DNA from: a bacterium
GTDB taxonomy: Bacteria > SZUA-79 > Acidulodesulfobacterales > Acidulodesulfobacteraceae
Reading direction: 5' to 3'
Assembly: GCA_021822485.1 (NCBI GenBank)
Contig: JAKAQP010000001.1
Location: 47,506 to 111,505 of the forward strand
Length of the DNA: 64,000 nt
Shown: one piece after another, positions 8,093-16,911 of the stretch
Position numbering within the stretch: position 1 is the first letter of the stretch
How the letters are laid out: each line of letters opens with the position of its first letter
The notes under the pieces: model-generated
What the model was told of the DNA's origin: nothing
Seen by the model: the letters and a program-made list of their open reading frames with translations, nothing else
Databases searched by the model: none
Made by a program: the position numbers and the translations under genes

Positions 8093-9209
8093 AACGGTTT
8101 TTATGGGGACGCCTAAAATTGCGTCACGTTCATTGCTTGATATGCTAATGTTTCAGGAAAACGGTATCGTTGATTTACAGGCAGTTTATACAAAGTCCCC
8201 GGTATGGGATTCTAAAAAAAAAGAATATATTGAATCGCCGGTCGAAAAAATTGCCCGTGAAAATCGCATTGATTTAAGAACCCCTAAAACCTTTAAAAAT
8301 AACAGGGAAGAAACCGATTTTTTAAAAACCCTTGCCCCCGACGTTATAATAGTCGTCGCTTTCGGACTCATTCTTACCCCTGATATTTTGAATATACCCG
8401 TATATGGAGTATTAAATCTGCATCCTTCCCTTTTGCCTGATTTAAGGGGTCCAAGCCCTATACACTATACGATATTAAAAATGATGAAATTCGGCGGCGT
8501 TACAATAATGGCTATGAATGAAGGCATAGATACCGGTCCTCTGGCGGCTCAGCAAAGAATTGCTTTAGATAAAAACGAAAACTTTTCCGGTCTTTACGAA
8601 AAATTGTCTTTAGCCGGTTCTCTCTTGCTTTCCGGAGTAGTAGAGACTGTATATAAACATAGAATAAATTTTTTTGAATGCGGATACGGTCAGGATTTAG
8701 CAAAAAAAGAAGGCAATAGGGCGCATGATTTAACTGCTTTAATAAAGCAGGAAGAACTGAGAATAGATTTTTCTAAGGACGAACCTGCCGTTATATATGC
8801 AAAAATAAGGGCTTTTTCTGAAGCGGGAGGAGCTTTTTTTATTTTAAAAAACAAAAACGTAAAAATATTAGAAGCAAAGTTAATAGTCGATGATGCATGC
8901 GAAAAAACGGAAATAGAAAGCGGGAAAACTAAAAACGGCGTTCAGCATGAAACATTTGAATATTCCGATTATTGCGGCGGTTTTTCGGATATTTATAAAA
9001 AAGAAATAGAAAAAGTATTTTCTAAATCCGATATTATTGCGGCGGGTACGGCCGTCGTTGCAAACAAAACCGGACTGCTTATTTCCACCGTTAAAAAAGG
9101 GGTTTATATACGGCTAATAAAGCTTAAGCCGGAAGGCAGAAACGTTATGGACTACAACGATATCGTCAACGGATTTAGAATTAAACAGGGCGATTTAATA
9201 TGTCCTTAA
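8079..9209 (+). CDS. fmt: Methionyl-tRNA formyltransferase
   Basis: Transfers formyl from 10-formyl-tetrahydrofolate to initiator Met-tRNA. Seen: N-terminal VFMGTPKIAS, the catalytic region LNLHPSLLPDLRGPSPI, GVTIMAMNEGIDTGP, and a C-terminal OB-like domain with the expected KIRAFSEAGGAFF and FRIKQGD. The usual FMGTPxFA appears as FMGTPKIA, a small departure. At 376 residues it exceeds the typical 310-320. The extra length is in the C-terminal half, a charged insertion around residues 270-310 (EKTEIESGKTKNG and onward). The start overlaps def by 14 bases and its 3' end overlaps the DUF116 gene by 10, indicating one tight operon. Confidence 0.95.
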   Translation: MLPLKTVFMGTPKIASRSLLDMLMFQENGIVDLQAVYTKSPVWDSKKKEYIESPVEKIARENRIDLRTPKTFKNNREETDFLKTLAPDVIIVVAFGLILTPDILNIPVYGVLNLHPSLLPDLRGPSPIHYTILKMMKFGGVTIMAMNEGIDTGPLAAQQRIALDKNENFSGLYEKLSLAGSLLLSGVVETVYKHRINFFECGYGQDLAKKEGNRAHDLTALIKQEELRIDFSKDEPAVIYAKIRAFSEAGGAFFILKNKNVKILEAKLIVDDACEKTEIESGKTKNGVQHETFEYSDYCGGFSDIYKKEIEKVFSKSDIIAAGTAVVANKTGLLISTVKKGVYIRLIKLKPEGRNVMDYNDIVNGFRIKQGDLICP

Positions 9210-9952
9210 AAAAAGAACATGTTTATTTTTTGAAGATAATATCGATTTCGCTTTTTGTTATTTTATCGGTATTTTTGCTTCTTTTCTGGATAATATCCGG
9301 CGGTTTGGAAAAAATAAGCCCATATTTGCCGTTGTATATTTTTTTCGCTTTAGATTTTATACTGCTTTCGGTTATTCTAATTTTTTTTGCGGGATTGACA
9401 GGCAGACGGAAAAACGGCGGTAAATCTTTTCTAGTTTATCCGGCACGGTATATTTTGATAAAAATTCTTTATCCGATGGCTTTTTTTATCACTTCCGTAT
9501 TCAGGATAAACAGGGACAAAATGCAGGCTTCATTTGTCGAAATAAACAATTTCCTTCTTTTCTCGTTAAATAAAAACGTAGCTTTTGACAGGATATTAAT
9601 ACTGCTTCCGCACTGCCTTCAGCTTCATAACTGCAAGGCTAAAATTACCGAAGATATAAATAACTGCTTGAATTGCGGAAAATGTAACATAAAAGAGCTT
9701 GCGGCGCTTTCCAAAAAGAAAGGCATATTTATGGCAGTTGCTACCGGAGGTACGCTTGCGCGCAGAGTTATAGAGGAGAAACGACCTAAAGCCGTTATAG
9801 CAGTCGCATGCGAAAGAGATTTAAGTTCGGGAATTATAGACAGCTTTCCGCTTTTTGTTTACGGTCTGCCCAATATGAGACCTAACGGACCTTGCAGAGA
9901 TACTCTTGTAGACGTAGGCGCGTTAGCAGAGCTTATAGAGAGGATTTCATAG
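9200..9952 (+). CDS. DUF116 membrane protein
   Basis: A 250-residue protein with two N-terminal membrane segments (about residues 12-34 and 42-66), then a soluble domain with a cysteine cluster (LPHCLQLHNC and NCLNCGKCNI) and VACERDLSSGI, the pattern of the uncharacterised DUF116 family. The four to five cysteines could bind a metal or Fe-S cluster (inference). The gene overlaps fmt by 10 bases, and the def-fmt-DUF116 arrangement recurs in anaerobes, but its role is unknown. Its 3' end overlaps the convergent ligase gene by 6 bases. Confidence 0.85.
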   Translation: MSLKKEHVYFLKIISISLFVILSVFLLLFWIISGGLEKISPYLPLYIFFALDFILLSVILIFFAGLTGRRKNGGKSFLVYPARYILIKILYPMAFFITSVFRINRDKMQASFVEINNFLLFSLNKNVAFDRILILLPHCLQLHNCKAKITEDINNCLNCGKCNIKELAALSKKKGIFMAVATGGTLARRVIEEKRPKAVIAVACERDLSSGIIDSFPLFVYGLPNMRPNGPCRDTLVDVGALAELIERIS

Positions 9953-11269
9953 TTTCTTCCTCAGGTCGTTTATTCTTTTGGCCTTGCCCTGACTTCTCTC
10001 GATAGTTTTAGGGGGGACGGCGGTTATTTTTGCCCTGATTCCGATAAGTTCGTATATTTTGTGGGATATTTCTTTCGTAACCGCTTCGATTTTAGCTTCG
10101 CCGCCGTTAAAAATTTCTTCTTTTGGTTCAACTATTATGTTCATTTTATCTAAAAGATTTTCGGTATATAATTCTATTAAATATATAGGTTCTAAATAAT
10201 CCAGTTTAAATAAAACTGATTCTATCTGAGACGGAAAAACGTTAACGCCTTTTAAAATTATCATGTCGTCTGTTCTTCCTTTTATCTTGTCCATCCTGAC
10301 GAAAGTTCTGCCGCATCTGCATTTTTCTCTCGTAAGCCTCGTTATATCTTTTGTCCTGAATCTTATTACCGGCATTGCCTCTCTATTGAGGCTGGTCAGC
10401 ACGAGTTCTCCTGTTTCCCCGTCTTTTAAAACTTCTCCTGTTTTTGGGTTTATTATTTCCGGAAAAAAATTATCTTCGTTTATATGAAGTCCGTCTTTGT
10501 AAATACATTCGTATGCTACGCCTGGGCCGATTATTTCGCTCAATCCGTATATATCGTAAGCATCTATGTTAAGCGAGCATTCTATTTTTTGTCTGAGTTC
10601 GTCAGACCATGGTTCCGCTCCGAAAATACCTTTTTTTAATTTAATATTTGATTTATCGATTATTTTTTTATTTATTTCCTCGGAGAGAAAAAGAGCGTAA
10701 GAAGGTGTACAGAAAAGAACAGTTGCGCCGACGTCCTGCATCATGGTAAGCTGTCTTTCCGTAAAACCGGTCGACATAGGAATAATCATTAAATCTAATT
10801 CCTGCGCCCCGTAATGAAACCCTAATCCTCCTGTGAAAAGTCCGTAACCGTAGGCATTCTGTGCTATATCTTTTTTAGAAATACCTGCGGCGCAAAAAAC
10901 TCTCGCCATTAACTTAGACCATATTTTAATATCGTTTTTTGTATATCCGGCTATAATAGGTTTTCCGGTAGTGCCTGACGATGCATGTATTCTTATTATT
11001 TTATTTAAAGGCTGAGAAAAAATTCCGAAGGGATAATTGTTTACGAGGTCGGATTTATAAGTAAACGGCATATTCTTTAACTCATCAATCGATTTTATTT
11101 TTTCGATATCGCCTAATTTTTTTATTCCATATTCTTTTAATTTTGTTTTTAAAAAACCGCCCCCGGAAAATATTAGTTTTAACGTTTTTTTCAATCTTTC
11201 AGTTTGAATCTGCGAAAGTCCGGAACGGTCCATAGTTTCGTATTTTTTTTCGTAATATTTTATATTCAT
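9947..11269 (-). CDS. Phenylacetate-CoA ligase-type adenylate-forming enzyme
   Basis: A 440-residue AMP-forming CoA ligase of the PaaK family. Seen: the phosphate loop HASSGTTGKPI, the YGLSEIIGPG adenylation motif, RFRTKDITRL, and the C-terminal KGVNVFPSQIE hinge with the late SQGKAKR lysine region. It activates arylacetates, typically phenylacetate or indoleacetate, to CoA thioesters. Its start overlaps the stop of iorB by 4 bases, so iorA, iorB and this ligase form one operon. In that setting it more likely works with the oxidoreductase in arylpyruvate/arylacetate metabolism than in aerobic phenylacetate breakdown. No ring-epoxidase genes are present. Confidence 0.88.
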   Translation of the reverse strand: MNIKYYEKKYETMDRSGLSQIQTERLKKTLKLIFSGGGFLKTKLKEYGIKKLGDIEKIKSIDELKNMPFTYKSDLVNNYPFGIFSQPLNKIIRIHASSGTTGKPIIAGYTKNDIKIWSKLMARVFCAAGISKKDIAQNAYGYGLFTGGLGFHYGAQELDLMIIPMSTGFTERQLTMMQDVGATVLFCTPSYALFLSEEINKKIIDKSNIKLKKGIFGAEPWSDELRQKIECSLNIDAYDIYGLSEIIGPGVAYECIYKDGLHINEDNFFPEIINPKTGEVLKDGETGELVLTSLNREAMPVIRFRTKDITRLTREKCRCGRTFVRMDKIKGRTDDMIILKGVNVFPSQIESVLFKLDYLEPIYLIELYTENLLDKMNIIVEPKEEIFNGGEAKIEAVTKEISHKIYELIGIRAKITAVPPKTIERSQGKAKRINDLRKKL

Positions 11270-11871
11270 AATGAATCTCTGCCTTTCATAAATGCATTAA
11301 TATTTAAATCTATCGTTTTTTCTGGAACGTTTGTTTCAATGGTTTTTAGCCAAATTTCTTCTTTTATATGCGTAAAAACTGATAAAGCTCCTATAAGTAT
11401 AATATTTGAAACTTTAATATTTCCGAGATTTTCCGCAATCAGTTTATCGTCCAAAAGAGTCAAAGATTTAAAATTATCTTTTAAAACCGAGGCTATGGAA
11501 TATATATCCGTAAAATTATTTTTGATTGTACCATTTTTGGTTTTAGATGTCCACGCCGGAGTTTTACCGTCGTTTGACGAAACTATTATCGTATTTATGT
11601 TTGCAAACTTGTCCGAATATCGTAAAGTTTCATAAATGTCGAAAGAAAGAATCGCCGTGGCGCCGTTTTTCGGTATTAGCGGGGAAAATATTTTTTTCCC
11701 GAATCTTATATGGGTTGAAACCGAACCTCCTCTCTGCGACATTCCGTGAACTTCCGACGTTTTAATATCCATGCCGCTTTCAAATGCCGCGTGGCTGATA
11801 ATCTTACCGGCAAGTACGACGCCCTGTCCTCCTATTCCGCAAATTAATATGTTTTGTGTTGAATCGCCCAT
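11266..11871 (-). CDS. iorB: Indolepyruvate:ferredoxin oxidoreductase, beta subunit
   Basis: The gamma-domain type subunit of 2-oxoacid:ferredoxin oxidoreductases, 201 residues. Seen: N-terminal ILICGIGGQGVVLAGKII and the following SEVHGMSQRGGSVSTHIR, both diagnostic of IorB/PorG. With IorA it oxidatively decarboxylates arylpyruvates to arylacetyl-CoA while reducing ferredoxin. It lies 51 bases downstream of iorA and overlaps the ligase gene by 4 bases. Cytoplasmic. Confidence 0.93.
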   Translation of the reverse strand: MGDSTQNILICGIGGQGVVLAGKIISHAAFESGMDIKTSEVHGMSQRGGSVSTHIRFGKKIFSPLIPKNGATAILSFDIYETLRYSDKFANINTIIVSSNDGKTPAWTSKTKNGTIKNNFTDIYSIASVLKDNFKSLTLLDDKLIAENLGNIKVSNIILIGALSVFTHIKEEIWLKTIETNVPEKTIDLNINAFMKGRDSL

Positions 11872-11922
11872 TTATTTTCGCAGTTTAAATTTAATTTATT
11901 TTTATATTTTAATTATCTTGAG

Positions 11923-13770
11923 TTAAGATTGACTTATTTCTTCGATAAAATTAAAAACGCATATATCTCGGCATATAGAACATCCTATGCAGGACGAATC
12001 TATAAAGGGAACAGGGTTTACTGCGCCGTTTTTTTCGTAAGGCAAGCGTATAGACGGACACCCGGTCTGCATACATAAATCGCATCCGGTACATCCGTCC
12101 GATATTTTAAATTTTCTTCCGGTATCTATTTTTTTGGGGTATAATACGCATGGCCTGTCGGTTATGACTGCGTTAAGATTATTTGAATCAAGCGCTTTTT
12201 TTAAAGTTTTAAACGTATCATTGTAATCGTATGGGTCTATTACGAAAATTTCTTCTATTCCTATTCCTTCTATAATTTTTTTAATATCTATTTTATTTGA
12301 AATTAATTGGTTGGAAGAAAGGTTTTTTCCCGTGCCTGGATGATCCTGTCCTCCGGTCATCGCCGTAGTGGAGTTGTCCAAAATAATAGCGGTAAATTTT
12401 GCGTTATTATATTTTGCGTCTATAAGAGAAGTTATGCCGGAATGAAAGAACGTAGAATCGCCCAAAATTCCTACTGTTTTTTTATGCGAAGATTTTGTAA
12501 GGGACAAACCTTGTGCAGCGCCGAAAGCAAGCCCCATCGAAATACAGCTGTCCATGGCGTTAAGAGGCGGCAGTGCTCCAAGAGTATAGCATCCTATATC
12601 GCCCATAACTGGAACTTTTAATTTTTTAAGAGCGTAAAATACCGAAGTGTGAGGGCATCCGCTGCACAAAGCCGGAAATCTCGGCGGCAGAGTATTGCGC
12701 AAACTAATGCGAAAGTCTTTATCCGCATCATTTTCTTTAGCGATATGTTTTTTGCCATTAAAAAAGCCGGCTTTTTGAAGTCCCGATAATACGATATCGG
12801 GATTAAATTCTCCGTCCTGCGGAAAATATTCTTTTCCTTTTAATTCTATGCCAAACGACGCTATTTCGTTTTGGATAAAAGGCTCTAATTCTTCAATTAT
12901 AACTATGTCTTTAACGTTTTTTACGAAATCTTTTATTAATAAATCCGGAAGCGGATAAGAAAAAGACAGTTTTAAAAAAGAAGCAAAAGGCGCAATTTCT
13001 TTAGCGTACTGATAAGAAATGCCGCTTGTTATTATGCCGAATTCTTTATCGTTATATTCAATCGAGTTTAATCCTGATCCGTTAGAAAAATCAATAAGCC
13101 GTTTTAACCTCTCTAAAGCGGTTTTATGTCTTTTTCTTGCATAAACTGGAACCATTACGAATTTTTCAATATCTTTTCTGTAAATATTTTTCGTGTTTTC
13201 AAGTTCTTCTGCCGGCGGAAATTTGCCGGAAAAAACGGCGACGCTTCTTGAATGGGATATTCTCGTAGTAGTTCTTAAAATAACCGGAGTATCGAATTCT
13301 TCGCTTACGTCGAAAGCTTTTGAAGTAAAATCTAAACATTCCTGGCTGTCGGAAGGTTCTAACATCGGTATTTTCGCAAATTTTGAATAAAGCCTGTTAT
13401 CCTGTTCGTTTTGAGAACTGTGCATTCCAGGGTCGTCGGCGGTAACTACGACTAATCCACCTCTTACTCCCGTAAGCGCGAGAGTCATAAGCGGGTCGGA
13501 AGCAACGTTTAAGCCGACGTGTTTAGTGGTAAACATTGCCCTTTTATAGCCTATAGACGTTCCTATCGCTATTTCTAACGCTGTTTTTTCATTGATAGAC
13601 CAGTTTACTATTGCGCTGCTGTTTAATTTAGATAAATAAGGAAGTATTTCCGAACTCGGCGTTCCGGGGTAGCCGACGGCGGTATAAACGCCTGCTTTTG
13701 CTCCGCCTAAAGCGATTGCTTCATTACCGGTAAGAAGTAATTTTGAATAGTCTGAAGTTTTATTAAGCAA
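11923..13770 (-). CDS. iorA: Indolepyruvate:ferredoxin oxidoreductase, alpha subunit
   Basis: TPP-dependent catalytic subunit of about 615 residues. Domains in order: pyrimidine-binding domain (LLLTGNEAIALGGAKAG, YPGTPSSEIL), transketolase C-like domain, TPP-binding domain (GDIGCYTLGALPP and LGDSTFFHSG), and two C-terminal [4Fe-4S] motifs (CTGCDLCMQTGCP and CIGCSICRDIC). The frame extends to an ATG at 13914, but that adds 48 strongly hydrophobic residues foreign to the family. The TTG at 13770 gives the expected N-terminus a few residues before KLLLTGNEA and is preferred, though no strong ribosome-binding site marks it. First gene of the iorA-iorB-ligase operon, transcribed away from the SRP RNA gene upstream. 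Confidence 0.93.
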   Translation of the reverse strand: MLNKTSDYSKLLLTGNEAIALGGAKAGVYTAVGYPGTPSSEILPYLSKLNSSAIVNWSINEKTALEIAIGTSIGYKRAMFTTKHVGLNVASDPLMTLALTGVRGGLVVVTADDPGMHSSQNEQDNRLYSKFAKIPMLEPSDSQECLDFTSKAFDVSEEFDTPVILRTTTRISHSRSVAVFSGKFPPAEELENTKNIYRKDIEKFVMVPVYARKRHKTALERLKRLIDFSNGSGLNSIEYNDKEFGIITSGISYQYAKEIAPFASFLKLSFSYPLPDLLIKDFVKNVKDIVIIEELEPFIQNEIASFGIELKGKEYFPQDGEFNPDIVLSGLQKAGFFNGKKHIAKENDADKDFRISLRNTLPPRFPALCSGCPHTSVFYALKKLKVPVMGDIGCYTLGALPPLNAMDSCISMGLAFGAAQGLSLTKSSHKKTVGILGDSTFFHSGITSLIDAKYNNAKFTAIILDNSTTAMTGGQDHPGTGKNLSSNQLISNKIDIKKIIEGIGIEEIFVIDPYDYNDTFKTLKKALDSNNLNAVITDRPCVLYPKKIDTGRKFKISDGCTGCDLCMQTGCPSIRLPYEKNGAVNPVPFIDSSCIGCSICRDICVFNFIEEISQS

Positions 13771-13947
13771 AAAATTAAGTCCGTATTTATTATTTGCGTT
13801 ATATATTTTATATAGCAATATAAGATAAGATGAATAAAAAAATAAAGGAAAAACTAAAGAATTATAATATATAAATGCGTATTTTACCGATAAAAATAAC
13901 AACAACAATAACAACCGTCGTCAATAAATGCAGCATATAATGACAAA

Positions 13948-14048
13948 AGAGTAATCCGATTAAATACGCGCACCTCGAATCGATACCGTTGCTTTCTTTC
14001 GAACCTGGCGGGGTTTTCGGCCTTAATGCCGTACTTTCGGATTACTCT
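13948..14048 (-). ncRNA. ffs: Signal recognition particle RNA, small bacterial type (4.5S)
   Basis: On the minus strand this 101-base segment starts and ends with a perfect 12-bp complementary pair (13948-13959 with 14037-14048). It contains the SRP domain IV core, CCAGGTTCGAAAGAAAGCAAC, facing the matching arm GGTATCGATTCGAGGTGCGCG. The usual core is CAGGUCCGGAAGGAAGCAGC; here the tetraloop is GAAA-like and the asymmetric AGCA loop is kept. A minus-strand TATAAT ends five bases before the predicted 5' end. Size and shape fit the short Gram-negative SRP RNA without an Alu domain. Confidence 0.88.
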
Positions 14049-14053
14049 ATAAG

Positions 14054-14059
14054 ATTATA
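14054..14059 (-). promoter_or_regulatory. -10 box of the SRP RNA promoter
   Basis: Perfect TATAAT on the minus strand, spaced five bases from the predicted RNA start at 14048. A weak TTTTAA-like -35 lies about 16 bases further upstream. Confidence 0.6.
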
Positions 14060-14092
14060 GCATAGACGTGCAGTTTTAAAAAGCATTATTTT

Positions 14093-14347
14093 TTAATCGT
14101 GATGAAGAAATTTGTCGTCCTGAACCTTGTCGTGTTTTCTTATATATTCCATAAGCATTGCGGCATGCTCTTTTTCTTCGTCTCTGTTATGCGCAAGAAT
14201 ATGTTTTAATTCTTCGTCGGCGGTGTATTCTATTCTTTCCTGATACCAGTTAATTGCTTGAAATTCTTCAATAAGCGATTGTCTTGCCATTTCTAAATTT
14301 CTGGTTTCTTCGCTTAAAGCGTCGTCTAAATGGTGTTCGTCGCACAT
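14093..14347 (-). CDS. Encapsulated-ferritin-like (EncFtn family) protein
   Basis: An 84-residue, two-helix ferritin-like protein. The segment EEFQAINWYQERIEYTADEE followed by LAHNRDEEKEHAAMLMEYI matches the EncFtn family closely, including the first-helix Glu and the second-helix ExxH (EKEH) that form the di-iron ferroxidase site at the interface of two subunits. EncFtn oxidises Fe(II) inside encapsulin shells. This copy ends in DDKFLHHD with no recognisable C-terminal encapsulin-targeting peptide, and no shell gene is in the window, so it may act free or be loaded in another way. A GGGGG-type ribosome-binding site lies about 8 bases before the ATG. Confidence 0.85.
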   Translation of the reverse strand: MCDEHHLDDALSEETRNLEMARQSLIEEFQAINWYQERIEYTADEELKHILAHNRDEEKEHAAMLMEYIRKHDKVQDDKFLHHD

Positions 14348-14486
14348 TTCGTTATCCCCCTTAATAATCGATTAATTTTTTTGTTAAATTTAATAAATTC
14401 TTCTTCCGTTTTTACAATTATAGCAAAACCCTGCATAAATTAAAAGCAGTCTTGAAAAAAACGCTTCAATCGTATAATATTATTAT

Positions 14487-14978
14487 ATGGAAAAAGAAAA
14501 AAAAATTCTTTTAGCGGTAGATTTAAATTTTGAAACGGGGTTCGTGCTTGCGTCTGCGGCATCTTTTTTCAGGGAATCCGCCGCGATATTTCAAATTTTG
14601 CACGTCATTCCTTACGATATTTTTTCTTTTTCCGGTAAAAAAAACTCTATAAAATCAAAAGCGGAGGAAGTACACGGGTCCATAGAGGATAAATTAAAAG
14701 AATCGGGTTTGTATTATTTAAATTACGAAATATCCGTATATACCGGCAATCCGCAGGAAGAGATTATCAATTTTGCAAAAAAAAACGCTTCCGATATAAT
14801 TGCTGTCGGAACTCACCAAAGGGTCGGAATCAAAGAGATAGTATCCGGTTCTGTTTCTTTTTACGTTGCAAAGCATTCCGTGTGTCCGGTGCTTTTAATT
14901 CCGCTTAAAAATACGGCGAAATTAACGGCAAAAGAGCTGATAAAAGAATCCGCCCTGTCTTTAATAAACCCTTCCTGA
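14487..14978 (+). CDS. Universal stress protein
   Basis: A 163-residue Usp: KEKKILLAVDLNFETGF at the start and the nucleotide-loop region VGTHQRVGIKEIVSGSVSFY near the end. The second half of the loop is GSVS rather than the usual GS-x-A-E, but the G-x2-G-x9-GS spacing is kept, so ATP binding is likely. A TATAAT at 14473-14478 lies only 8 bases before the ATG and no ribosome-binding site is seen, suggesting a leaderless transcript. The next gene follows after 12 bases. Confidence 0.88.
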   Translation: MEKEKKILLAVDLNFETGFVLASAASFFRESAAIFQILHVIPYDIFSFSGKKNSIKSKAEEVHGSIEDKLKESGLYYLNYEISVYTGNPQEEIINFAKKNASDIIAVGTHQRVGIKEIVSGSVSFYVAKHSVCPVLLIPLKNTAKLTAKELIKESALSLINPS

Positions 14979-14990
14979 CACGATGCCTAT

Positions 14991-16796
14991 ATGATTCTTA
15001 TTTATGATTTTAAAATACCGGTGAAAAGAAAAAATCCGGAAACGACAGAATTAGAAAAAGAGGAAGAAATTTTTTCTGATTATTTTCTGAAGTATTTTAA
15101 CGAAAAATCTTCCGAAGGAATAAACTATATAAAAAATTTTAGGCACAAAATAAAAATAATTAAAAAATCTCTTGATTTCAGGCAAAGAGAACCGAAAAAC
15201 GTTTATAAGGTTTTAATAAAATTCGACTTTTCGGGTAAAAATGAAGACGATATTATAAATATTTTAGCAGGTATAGGTATAAAAGCAAGAAAAGCAAGCT
15301 ATGAAGAAGAAAAACTTTTTTATGAAGAAAATTCGTTATATTTTGAAAACGGTAGGCAAAATGAAAATGCCGAAAAAACCGATAACAATAAAACTAAAAA
15401 AAATAACTGCAATAAACCGGCGGTTTTAATAACAGGCATGGGCCCGGCTGGTATTTTTGCCGCTGTATATTTGTTGAAACATGGCATAAGGCCAGTTTTA
15501 ATAGAAAAAGGAAAATGCGTAGAAGAAAGGATAAAAGACGTAAATGCCTTGCTAAATAAAGGAAAATTTAACAAAAAAAGCAACGTTGTTTTTGGAGAAG
15601 GCGGAGCGGGTACTTTTTCGGACGGAAAATTAACGACGAGAAAAGATGATGCGGCGGTGTCTTTCGTTTTAAATTTTTTGGTAAAAATGGGAGCGGACAA
15701 AAAAATTCTCGTAGAGCATAAACCCCATGTAGGCAGTGACATTCTTATAGATGTACTCAGAAATATAAGAAATTATCTTACAGACGGCGGAGCGCAAATT
15801 TTTTTTGGAGAAGAATTAAAAGATTTTGATACGGACGATAATAATCGTATAGTTTCGGCGGTAACCGACAAAAGAATTATTTCTGCGGATTTTTTAATTT
15901 TAGCCGCCGGTTCTAACAGCATAGACACTTATGAAATGCTGAAAAGGAAAAACGTATTTTTAGAGAACAAACCTTTTGCCGTAGGATTCAGGATAGAACA
16001 TAAGAGGAATTTTATAGATTCCCTGTTTTTTAAAGGCGGCAGAAACAAAAACGATTTAAAATTCAGCGGAGTGTATTACAATGTTTCTTCCAAGGAATAC
16101 GGCGGTTATTCTTTCTGTATGTGTCCGGGCGGAGTAGTGATAAATTCCAGTTCCGGCGAAAATATTCTGTCGGTTAACGGAATGAGTTATTCAAGCCGCG
16201 ATTTGGAAAATTCTAACAGCGCAATAGTAGCCGCCGTCAGAGCGGATATGGTAGCATTATTAGACAAAAAGGAATATTCTTTGGACGGCGGATTTCTTTC
16301 GTTTAGAAAAGATTTGGAAATTAAAGCCTTTAATGCCGGCGGAGGAGGCTACGGCGCACCTTATCAATACACGCCGGAATATATAGCGGACGTAATAGGT
16401 AAAACTGAAAAAGAAACAGGGTTTAATGTGAATTCCGCTTTAAAATCAGATAGCGGCATTAAAAGGGGAAATTTGATACCTGAGCCTTCTTATAAACCGT
16501 CTGTAAAATATTTTAATTTGTTCGAACTTATACCAGATTTTATTAATCGTTCTATTGCAGGCTCTCTTATTGAATTCGATAAAAAGTATAAGGGATTTGT
16601 TCCAAATTCGGTTTTAACCGCAATAGAGACCGGAACGTCGTCGGCGGTTAGAATTAAAAGAGGCAAAGATTACGAATCCTTATCCGTTAAAGGTTTATAT
16701 CCTTGCGGCGAAGGTTCCGGCTATTCCGGAGGCATAATAACAAGCGCTATAGACGGCATAAAATGCGCCGCCGCCGTTGCAAATAAAATTATTTAA
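14991..16796 (+). CDS. FAD-dependent oxidoreductase (COG2509-type NAD(FAD)-utilising dehydrogenase)
   Basis: A 601-residue flavoprotein. Residues 1-110 form a small N-terminal domain of the kind seen in this family (FRHKIKIIKKSLDFRQREP). A Rossmann FAD site follows, GMGPAGIFAAVYLLKHG near residue 148, then FGEGGAGTFSDGKLTTR, ILAAGSNSIDTYEML and a C-terminal FAD-contact GEGSGYSGGIITSAIDG. Related proteins are uncharacterised oxidoreductases sometimes annotated as thiazole-biosynthesis-like. A 20-residue Asn/Lys-rich linker (about 122-142) separates the first two parts. It is probably co-transcribed with the Usp upstream (12-base gap). Substrate unknown. Confidence 0.85.
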   Translation: MILIYDFKIPVKRKNPETTELEKEEEIFSDYFLKYFNEKSSEGINYIKNFRHKIKIIKKSLDFRQREPKNVYKVLIKFDFSGKNEDDIINILAGIGIKARKASYEEEKLFYEENSLYFENGRQNENAEKTDNNKTKKNNCNKPAVLITGMGPAGIFAAVYLLKHGIRPVLIEKGKCVEERIKDVNALLNKGKFNKKSNVVFGEGGAGTFSDGKLTTRKDDAAVSFVLNFLVKMGADKKILVEHKPHVGSDILIDVLRNIRNYLTDGGAQIFFGEELKDFDTDDNNRIVSAVTDKRIISADFLILAAGSNSIDTYEMLKRKNVFLENKPFAVGFRIEHKRNFIDSLFFKGGRNKNDLKFSGVYYNVSSKEYGGYSFCMCPGGVVINSSSGENILSVNGMSYSSRDLENSNSAIVAAVRADMVALLDKKEYSLDGGFLSFRKDLEIKAFNAGGGGYGAPYQYTPEYIADVIGKTEKETGFNVNSALKSDSGIKRGNLIPEPSYKPSVKYFNLFELIPDFINRSIAGSLIEFDKKYKGFVPNSVLTAIETGTSSAVRIKRGKDYESLSVKGLYPCGEGSGYSGGIITSAIDGIKCAAAVANKII

Positions 16797-16911
16797 AAAA
16801 AATAAAAACTCTTGCAATAAATTTTACAAAAATATAAAATTATTTCAAAGCAAATTATTTCTATATAATATTATAATTACTAACCTTATATCGTAAAAGC
16901 GGGTGCTTTAT

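Noticed and set aside
13771..13914. Hydrophobic N-terminal extension of iorA as a membrane anchor
   Set aside because: No IorA has such an anchor, the stretch is AT-rich intergenic in character, and a TTG start fits the family length.
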